From NCBI GenBank assembly GCA_028554645.1, contig JAQOOI010000018.1:1488001-1552000 (forward strand): a stretch of 64,000 nt of DNA, in the 5' to 3' direction. This document shows, one piece after another, positions 56,239 to 64,000 of this stretch. The notes below the pieces were generated by a model, which did no database searches, had not been told where the DNA came from, and was given only the letters and a program-made list of their open reading frames with translations. Source of the stretch: Omphalotus guepiniiformis (taxonomy: Eukaryota > Basidiomycota > Agaricomycetes > Agaricales > Omphalotaceae). Made by a program: the position numbers and the translations under genes. Within the stretch, counting starts at the first letter, position 1. Each line of letters opens with the position of its first letter.

Positions 56239-56838
56239 TAGGGCTGGGTTAGAAATTATTTTGAGATTGTTATAAACGTAAGATATTCTTGGGGGTCCAA
56301 ATTATAAACAAATGGCATGTATTTAACATGTTTTTTACATTCAAGTAAAAAAAACACATTTTTTGTAAGAAACATGTAATTTTTTTACATGTTTTAAACT
56401 GTGATATTTGATAATCACTGCCTGTGATGCCCCAACCACTCAGTTTTGTTTTCTTTCGAGTGCCTTGAAAAGACTGAGCATCAAGATCACTATGTAAATA
56501 GCACGTTGGAGGAGGGATATCGTGGTGTCAAATATTAGAAAATTAGTCAGATATTGCTATATCCGGGGAATTCTATGATGAATTCTGCAAGTTATGTAAG
56601 CCAGCGCGGTCAAAAGCGGCAAAAGCAGGTCAAACTGGAAGATTTGGAAGCCTTGGTTTCCGTCGGGTTTCCGTCCAGAGCTGCATAACTGACCAAACTG
56701 CCTTCGTCAGTGAGGTAGATTTATTACAATTTATTACATGCAACTTTGGGACCTCTGGTGTAATAAATGTTATTTACATGTTTTTTACAGTGTAATAAAT
56801 AACCTGTTATTTACTTTTGAATTTCTAACCCTGCCCTA
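56239..56838. mobile_element. 600-bp hAT-type MITE
   Basis: Ends are inverted copies: TAGGGCTGGGTTAGAAATT (56239-56257) against the inverse of 56820-56838, with one mismatch in 19. It is flanked by an 8-bp duplication ATTCTGAT (56231-56238 and 56839-56846). TIRs starting TAGGG with 8-bp duplications are the hAT signature. The interior is AT-rich, with repeated ACATGTTTTTTACA blocks in both orientations (near 56326-56340 and 56776-56790), and no coding frame. It ends 87 bp before the first ATG of the next gene. Confidence 0.85.
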
Positions 56839-56846
56839 ATTCTGAT
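56839..56846. repeat. Target-site duplication of the hAT MITE, right
   Basis: ATTCTGAT, identical to 56231-56238. Confidence 0.85.
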
Positions 56847-56925
56847 ATGGGATCGAAAAAATTGAAAATTCTCCCTCTGCCGGTTTGTCGTCGCCGTGGG
56901 CGTTGAACTAAAGTGATACGAATCA

Positions 56926-58747
56926 ATGACAGTGCCCTTCGCTGCTTTGTACATCACTTCCACTGCTCCACGTCGGTTCGACCACACCATGCGCGGTGCT
57001 CGGCGCATTTCACTCTTTCTCCTCATAACATTCTCCATAATTCTCGTTCATTATTTTTCCGATAATTTAACTTCGGCTTGGTACGACAAATCAATCGCGT
57101 GGTTAAACCTTCCCTTTCAAATTGACAATGATCAATCCCCACAATATTCGTCTTCGTCTTCGTCTTCGTCTTCATCCTCATCCAAATCCTCACAAATCCC
57201 CGACTCTTCTCTCTTGCCACCTATCGATGATTCTGAACCTACCCTTCTTTCTCCTTGGGCTCAAGAATCTGAATACGGCGCAGGTACATGGATTCCTCGT
57301 TCACCTCCCTACGCATCCTTCGAAGAGTACAAATCCCTTAATCAACCCAAAAGCGGTTGGTTCTGGAGCGGTTGTCTGCTATTCAACGACTCTAACATCG
57401 ACGAAGGGGAAGAGAAGAAGAAACTACAACAAGAAAGGATGAAAGATCTCATGAATTGGGTCTGGCAGCCCTCGAGAGGCGAACTCGTTCCTTTCGACCC
57501 AGTGGAGTTGATTGTCCGTCTCATACAAAGTCCAGGAGGACTAGTAATGTTGGGTGATTCGATTACACGACAGCATCACGATGCATTAATGACGACGTTA
57601 TCCAAGTTCGAGATTCCCTACGAACACATGGCCCCGAGGTTGAACTATACTGCGAGATACGTTCTACGACGGGGTGATCCTATGACGAAAATCATTCAGG
57701 AGCGTGCGGGGGTACCTGATTCGAGGTTATTGAGGCCTTTCCTCACGAGTATTCAAGATCATATGGTTTTGCCGGAGGAGGATATACGTAGGATAACGAA
57801 TGCGTCTGAGAGTTGGGTTTGGCCGCTTAAGCATCATCCTCATATCGAGAATTTGGTAGAGAGGTTACATGATGTGCTGATGCCGGTGAAAGGGGAAGAA
57901 AATACGGTGATAAAGGACTCGATATTGATGTTTGGAACGGGACCACATGTGCGTAAATGGATTTTCTTATCCCTAGTATCGTACTCACGTAATTGTTCAT
58001 TGGTCTCGCAGCCGTTTACCAATACCCAACACCAACTACAAAGACGAAAGAGCCATCATGGTCGACGTATATCGCAAAATGGTACCTTATTACCTTTTCT
58101 TTTTCCCCCTGTTCCTCACTATTCCTAATTATTCCTTGTCAGATGGACATCCTAACCGAACGATTCTCCCTTCTCCCAAATACAACAATCATCTATCGTC
58201 TTACCCCTGCCCCTCACCCTCAATGTCAACGCCATACAAAACCGCACCCCAACATCAACGCCGCTCTACTCGAAGACGCGCGCATATTTGAGCTCCATAC
58301 TCAAGGGCTAGACGTGCACTGGAGGCGAATACACGCGAAGTGGGATTGGGACCTTTGGAATGTATATAATAAGATTTGGATTGAGAAGATTGGTGAATTG
58401 ATGAAAGATTCCACGGCGAGGGACGATCATGAGGGCGAAGATGATGAAGATAAAGCGAAATGGTATTTCCTTGATGTTGCACAAATGAGCTTACAACGTC
58501 CGGATGCTCATCATGAACCTGGCGAGGACTGTTTACACTGTAAGCCCCATCTTTTTCTCTTGTATACCGACTAACTGCCCGTGAACCTTTTGTAGATTGT
58601 TTACCTACGATATACGATGATTGGACTAGGTTCTTATATCATAGACTGTTTCTTCTTGGAGAAGTTAGTGGACCTCCTTTGGATTTTGAAGAAGGTGTAG
58701 AAGAACCAGAAGCAGATGTGGATATTTATGAGGATGAGGATATTTAA
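56926..58747 (+). CDS. TBL/PC-esterase-like (GDSL-type) type II membrane protein, copy A
   Basis: Exon 1 (56926 or ATG 56989 to 57948) encodes a short cytosolic tail and a signal-anchor (ISLFLLITFSIILVHYF). A Ser-rich stem, SGCLLFNDS, the GDS nucleophile motif MLGDSITRQHHDALM and KIIQERAGVPDSR follow. Later exons (to 58081, 58143-58539, 58596-58747) give RAIMVDVYRKM, ILTERFSLLPNTTIIYRLTP, WRRIHAKWDWDLWNVYN and a C-terminal DAHHEPGEDCLHYCLP followed by DDWTRF. The GDS box and D-x-x-H near C-x-x-x-C resemble plant TBL/PC-esterase O-acetyltransferases, so Golgi acetylation of polysaccharide is a fair inference but unproven. The first intron lacks an AG acceptor at the expected site (see findings). 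A MITE occupies the proximal promoter. The ATG at 56989 suits the anchor better than 56926. Confidence 0.75.
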
Positions 58748-60340
58748 TACTGGGAGGGAGGGAGATGTATTTTTGTAAGTTTTGTGTCGACCGATCATAT
58801 CATATCATATACCCCCTTGATTGTATAGGACCTGCCAGTGTACAGATTTTCTGTCTGTAATGTAGGCGTAGCTATCACAATCTATCATCAACGTTGATCT
58901 TCAACAGGATGCGATCGAAGTTGGAATCGAGGTACTGCCCTCCATGACTCCCTGAGAAAGGTTCCTCAGAGTGCAAGTCTTCTGCCACGGCGACAGTGTC
59001 CCATTCCATTCACCTCTCAATACATCAACATATGTAGTCAGGTTTCTTCATGATAATTTGACTTCCATCCAGGCCACCGTTGACTCCAGTGGACTCAGGC
59101 CCGTTCTAGGGGTTGTATCGCCCGCGATGGAAAGCGATCTTTCTTCCTTTTTCTTCAAGTTGCATGGTTCGTTCCCCTGCCACGAATATGGCAAGCAGTC
59201 TCAACACCAACTGGTACTAACGCTAGCAGATGCTTCGAAGTTCGTTCCGAAGGTGCGAATACTCAAAAGCAGTGCGTTAAATATACAGGAAAACCTAGAT
59301 GGGTCAATTTCTACGCTTACTACTACTACTGACGACACTACGGACGACAGGTCAACCGGTCACCTCCACCACAGCACTGGTGACACCCCCCATCCGCAGT
59401 TTTCTGTCATTGGTACAGCCCTCATGTTCACGTTTGTCGAAAGAACCAAGGAATAGCAGTGCTCTTCTGACATCATTTCTCATTTCTCATTTCACGTCCG
59501 ACCTCGGCATGCCAGATTCCATCGACCGCGAAATTCTCAGAACATCCGGCTCGATCAGCCAAACTGCCAACCTGAACAACAACTTCCTTCAGATATGTAG
59601 GAACGGAATTTCTTGCCGCTCGGTAATTCTTCTGAGACCGCGGCCGACTTTCTTCCGGCGAACGAACAAACGCAGAAGCAGTGAGCACGAATGGTCGGTG
59701 AAGCATCGATGATGTTGACTTGTAGAGACCTTTCATCCGAAGTCCGAGAGCGCCTTGAATCCCGAAGATCAATCTCCGCTTCAAAAGTAGGATGGGCATG
59801 CTGCATACTCATGCGACACTCCTTCCCAAAACAGCTCAAGCCCACCAGCTAGGCTTCACATGCACGGATCTGCATCATATGTATGGGCGCGGTCGTACTC
59901 TACCGCCGTTCCGAATCGGAGTCGGCGTGCGCAGCCAAGTTACAAGCAAAGCAAAGCATATGCTACTTACCGCCGGCGTCAAAAACACTGCGGATCGCCC
60001 TACTTGTAAGTTGTGACTACCACCGGGCTACCTTTCTTGGTCTTGCTTAGACATCGTGAATTCAACGCAACGCCAATCATGATGATGATTCTGATTGAGA
60101 AAATTCACTGTTCGTTCGTTTAGATCTTTTTCGTCAGACTGTCCAGTTCTGAGGCCGAAATCCCCATCTAACACGCCACCCCCCAGGCCCCCAGTTCCTT
60201 AGCGGCGACATGGTGAACCCACTGGATGGATGGAAACTTATATAAGAAGGTTACCTGTATAACTCTTTCTTCCATCCCCGGGTTTTCCAAAACCATCTTA
60301 CATAGGACTCGAGTAGCCTACATCTCAACGCTGTGCCGCT
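58748..60340. other. Intergenic with a possible arrestin-like fragment
   Basis: An open frame at 58971-59456 (VFCHGDSVPFHSPL, then VPKVRILKSSALNI) faintly resembles basidiomycete arrestin-fold proteins but has no start, splice or family support. Treated as uncertain remnant. Otherwise nothing recognised. Confidence 0.3.
60239..60246 (+). promoter_or_regulatory. TATA box of the AttH/CrtC-like gene
   Basis: TATATAAG lies 95 bp upstream of the ATG at 60341. Confidence 0.6.
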
Positions 60341-61681
60341 ATGTTCGACATGAATAGGATCACTTCATACCTACTTGCTGCCAGTAAGTATGAATTATTC
60401 ATTTTCTATATAGCCCAGCGTTAATCACATCATGCGCATGCGTCTAGGCCTTTTGATCTCTACTGCGAACGCCGCCACACCCTTCGATGGTCAATATATA
60501 AATCCAAATGAATCAAACTCCCAGGTCGAGTGGTGGTGGGGTAGCGCAGTTGGTAGTCCGAGTCCTCAGTCTTCCGGCGTTCCAGGTCCCCAGATACAGT
60601 TCATTTTCTACCAAGGTAAGGGTTACGTTCATGTTGTCATTACACTCCCGACTGAATGAATGAATGAATACCTACTGATTTCATCTATGATACATAGGAT
60701 ATCCAATACTCGAAACAGAACCTAAAAATCCCTCACTACCTGAATACTACATATCAATCAACGGATACTACCCCAACGGCACAGACTTCGCTTTAACTAT
60801 CCCCTCTGAAACTGGTTTCATCACCCCCGGAGATGCCAGTGTTCAAATGACAGGAACTTGGGGTACAGTTGGTTCTTTCGCGATCTCTCAAGATCTCAGA
60901 ACCTTTACTGTAAACTTCAACGCATCCGCTGCTCCCTACGGAATCACGGGCACCTTGAAATTCAGTAGCAATCGGGCGAACCACTTTGGTTGTAATACCA
61001 CTGGTACCCCATATTTCAGTGACTTTGCTCCGTCTGGAAGTCTTAACGACTACGAGAAGGTTCTGTATAACGAATTAGGGTGGGCAGTGGCCGTACCAGG
61101 TAAGTGTAGTTGCTTACCCGCCAATATGTATGTCACTGACACCTTCCTTGATAGGTGGTACTGTGGACGTCGATATCACAATCAACGGTACACAGCTTCA
61201 ATTCACCGGAGATGGTTATCACGATCAAAACTGGATGCCTCTCCCCTTAAACGACTTCATCGACACTTGGTACTTCGGTTTCGGTCAAGTCGGTCCCTAC
61301 ACATTCTCCTACGTCTCAGTCCTTCCCAAAAACTCTTCCACCGTTTTCACGACTGGGTACCTCGCAACAGACGAAACTGTTTTGCAGAACCAGTGTGGTG
61401 TTAATGGAACGAGGACGAGTGATATTAGTATTATTAGGCCTCATGGAAGGATGGGTGGTGCTGATGGTACTGTTGCTCCGGCGGGATGGACCATTGGTTA
61501 TGTTCTTGGTGATGGAAGTGAGTATGAGTTCGAGTTGACGCCTGTTGCTGCGAATCCGAGCTCTGCTGTGTATCAGCGATGGACAGGGCCGGTGAAAGGA
61601 GGGTTGAAAGGCGGGTTGAGTTATGAAAATGTTGCTACTTTCGAGTGGTTGAATCCTGGTCTTACGACCTACACGCCGTGA
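60341..61681 (+). CDS. Secreted AttH/CrtC-type lipocalin-like protein (hydroxyneurosporene synthase-like)
   Basis: Exons 60341-60383, 60448-60615, 60698-61099 and 61155-61681 join in frame to 379 residues. A signal peptide spans the first junction (SYLLAASLLISTANA). The body shows the two-lobed CrtC/AttH pattern: NSQVEWWWGS and IQFIFYQGYPI early, GWAVAVPG in the middle, then GDGYHDQNWMPLPLNDFIDT followed by WYFGFGQVGPYTFSYV. In this superfamily the H-D-x-N-W region forms the pocket; members include bacterial CrtC hydratases, kievitone hydratase-like fungal enzymes and pericyclases of secondary metabolism. Substrate unknown. No neighbouring biosynthetic genes were seen, so a wall or detoxification role is as likely as a pathway step. 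It carries several N-glycosylation sites (NGT, NAS, NTT, NSS). Confidence 0.8.
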
Positions 61682-63158
61682 AGCCATAGAACAAAAGGCA
61701 GCATGTCAGTAGAATATCCATGTTTGGACTCATCTTCCGTAGCCGTTTACCAATATACACGATAGAAACTGTCGGAGGCTCTACGTATAATTGTCCGGAT
61801 GGAGGTTAGACATGATAGATGTCGGTGAACGAAGATTTGATACAGTTCGTCCTATGAAGCTCAAGAATCAAATCCGTTGATCTAAAGAAACTGCCATTCG
61901 AGAGAGCGATAACATAAAATCCACAACGTAACAGAAAAATCAAGCTCCTCCAAGATTCGTCCAAATCATCCCAGAACTTCCAATAAATGTCCCTTCCATA
62001 CGGGCCCCAATCGACACTGTTCCAAGTCGAGCAAGACTAGGTGAAAGGAAATTATCCATCTCCCACACGTTACATAGGTTCAAGGTCGTCCCAGTAGAAA
62101 ACCCCGGGACTACCCCAAATATCAACCCGCGAGGTAAAACTTTCGATAGAAAAAAGGAAAATTTTCGAGCGTCTGGGCTTTCTTATATATGGCGCTGGGA
62201 CTGCGCACGGACCAGGAGCGGAGTATGAATAGAAAATGAATTTGAAAGGTAGCGCCGATCGGGACGCGGGTCTTCCATCCAGACTTCTACCTCCAGCGTC
62301 TTTGCAAGCTGCCAGCATTGAAGCTTTTGGAGCTTTGAAGCTTGAAGCTTTGAAGTCATAAAGTAAGAATCCCTGAACATTTAGTCACGAAAGGCAGGGA
62401 CCTTCGAAGATGGTTCGTAAGTGAATCATGATTTGTGTGAGCGACATGCCAGTTTCTATGTTGATTCTATGAATTTCGGCTCTCCCTTGAAGGTCGTTAA
62501 TATTTGACCTGTATTTGACTGCTTGTTCAGTAACATGGTGTTCTCCTCGGAGTCCTCCCAGTGTCCAAAGCCTCAAATCCGCGCTCTCAGGCTACCGTAA
62601 AATGACCGTAAAGCTATGCCGTGTAGACCGTGAATACTTTAGTAATTGAGGCCAAGAGGCTGTCGCCGGTTCCAGGCAAAACAAATCTATATGATGATGG
62701 CGGAAGTTAGCATGTCCCGCGAGTCTGTATGTGTACGGAGAGAAGGCTAGAGACTGCTAGAGAAGGGTTCAGAGGCCTATCATCCGAACGTAAGCGTGAT
62801 TCACAATAAACACAAATAACTGACGCGTAAACGGTCAGGCTGACCGCCTACTTTTACAGCTTTACCATGTAGTCTATCATAGCTGCGTCCAACTCCAACT
62901 ACTTCTCTTGAGAACAGTGAAGTAAAATCTCTACCTCGACGACGACATATTTTGACCATTTTGATAATGAATTGCAGGAGACATGTCTGTTTGTTGATAT
63001 CACCGAACCGAGCCTTCGGGAGTGATTGTTCGGTTATCAGTACGAAACATAGAAAACTAGCGGAAACTTATAGCCGTTTCTTTCAGATTTTTATAGGTGC
63101 GGATAGCTCTCTCCCACTCCACTCTTTTGCATAACTTAGTCCCACTTTTTCCGCGACC
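61682..63158. other. Intergenic, 1.5 kb
   Basis: No gene recognised. A minus-strand frame (61940-62318 region) has no motif. The sequence near 62320-62355 holds short AAGCTTTGAAG/AGCTTTGAAG repeats. Confidence 0.45.
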
Positions 63159-64000
63159 ATGGTACAGGGATACACCTCCTTCGTTCGCAGTCGGCGCCTT
63201 CCACTCCTTTCATTCTTGCCTCTAATTCTCGTTCTTTTCTTTGTACATTCCTACTACAGCGACTTGACATACTCTTGGTATGCAGAAGCTGGTCCTTGGC
63301 TCCGCGAACATCGTCCTTCTTTCAATGGTCCCCATTCATGGTCAGATACCGCAGCCGCAGCATTGGCCCCGCCAGAAGACCCTATAAATATCCTCGACAG
63401 CGGCGAATCTTCCCCTCTTGCCAATGTATCCCCCGTCATCGAGTCAACGCCTTGGGCTCAAGAACACGAATACGCCACTGGAAAATGGGTACCTCGTACA
63501 CCCCTCTATTCCTCGTTCGAAGACTACAAATTCGCGAACCAACATAAAAATGGTTGGCTGTGGAAAGGGTGTCGATTGTTCAATGACTCCGGCGTTGAGA
63601 AGAGCGAGGAGAAGCAGCGGTTACGAGGCGAGAGGATGGTCGATCTTATGAATTGGGTTTGGCAACCTGATAGGGGTCAGCTTGTCCCATTTGACCCCGT
63701 TGAATTTGTCGTACGGCTCTTACAGAGTCCAGGCGGGATGATCATGCTCGGAGACTCAATTACGAGACAACATCACGACACACTCATGATGTATTTTTTA
63801 CAAGTTGGGATTCAGCACGACCATAATCCTGCGCATCTCACGAAGTACAATCATACGTCGAGATATGTTTTGCGTCCTAGTTCTGCTATGACTAAAGTCA
63901 TTCAGGAGCGTGCTGGAGTACCGGATTCGAGGATGAGGAGACCTTTTTTGACGGCGATACAGGACCATATGATTATTCCGGAGGAGGATATACGTGCTAT
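63159..64000 (+). CDS. TBL/PC-esterase-like type II membrane protein, copy B (partial, right edge)
   Basis: Open from ATG 63159 to the window end, 280 codons. A basic start (SFVRSRRLP) is followed by a signal-anchor (LLSFLPLILVLFFVHSYY), a luminal stem, STPWAQEHEYATGKWVP, NQHKNGWLWKGCRLFNDS and DLMNWVWQPDRGQLVPF. The catalytic GDS box comes as GGMIMLGDSITRQHH, then TSRYVLR, TKVIQERAGVPDSRMRRPF. It is a close paralogue of copy A (5 kb upstream, same strand) and of the dead copy at 19.8-21.1 kb, sharing HDHNPAH with the latter. The C-terminal Asp-x-x-His part is beyond the edge. The GDS box is intact, so this copy is probably functional. Role inferred: O-acetyl transfer or esterase activity on polysaccharide in the secretory pathway. 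Confidence 0.85.
   Translation, partial: MVQGYTSFVRSRRLPLLSFLPLILVLFFVHSYYSDLTYSWYAEAGPWLREHRPSFNGPHSWSDTAAAALAPPEDPINILDSGESSPLANVSPVIESTPWAQEHEYATGKWVPRTPLYSSFEDYKFANQHKNGWLWKGCRLFNDSGVEKSEEKQRLRGERMVDLMNWVWQPDRGQLVPFDPVEFVVRLLQSPGGMIMLGDSITRQHHDTLMMYFLQVGIQHDHNPAHLTKYNHTSRYVLRPSSAMTKVIQERAGVPDSRMRRPFLTAIQDHMIIPEEDIRA

Overview
The window reads as filamentous basidiomycete (Agaricomycete-type) nuclear DNA. Genes are split by many introns of about 50-60 nt with GT..AG ends. The gene content fits: a Zn2Cys6 regulator, a Kre9/KNH secreted protein, an S1/P1 nuclease, a large F-box protein, Ty3/gypsy and Tad-like retroelements, and a KDZ DNA transposon that carries a TET/JBP gene, a combination described for mushroom genomes. 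All identifications come from reading translations and motifs by eye; no database was searched.

Layout. 1-5226: 5' part of a Ty3/gypsy retrotransposon on the minus strand (LTR, gag-protease, pol running off the left edge). 7.2-7.9 kb: small secreted Kre9/KNH protein. 9.1-10.6 kb (minus): 3-ketoacyl-CoA thiolase. 11.2-12.3 kb (minus): MYND-finger protein. 12.9 kb: intron-containing tRNA-Thr(UGU). 13.55-15.2 kb: 13-exon S1/P1 nuclease with two micro-exons. 15.5-18.0 kb (minus): F-box gene cut by a 140-bp palindromic MITE. 18.2-19.5 kb: diverged direct duplication. 19.8-21.1 kb (minus): dead copy of a TBL/PC-esterase-like family that has two longer copies at 56.9-58.7 kb and 63.2 kb to the right edge.

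22.1-42.5 kb is a transposon cluster. A complete-looking LINE (22098-30450, minus) has a 15-bp target-site duplication. Next to it is a PIF1-like helicase fragment, and into an intron-like part of that fragment an 11,214-bp KDZ element (31214-42427) has inserted. The KDZ element has 272-bp terminal inverted repeats with only a couple of visible differences, an 8-bp duplication (AAACAAAA), and four genes: KDZ transposase, TET/JBP-type 2-oxoglutarate dioxygenase (with a one-base frameshift), a protein with two RNase H1 N-terminal (viroplasmin)-like modules, and a nuclear-type basic protein of unknown function. This is the most remarkable system in the window: a transposon carrying its own predicted DNA-base oxidase.

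46.7-49.2 kb: Zn2Cys6 transcription factor. 51.3-53.7 kb (minus): membrane-anchored low-complexity protein. 56.2-56.8 kb: 600-bp hAT-type MITE directly upstream of a TBL-like gene. 60.3-61.7 kb: secreted lipocalin-like (AttH/CrtC) protein. The host genes have no operon-like relation. The unifying theme is repeated mobile-element insertion and the gene damage beside it.
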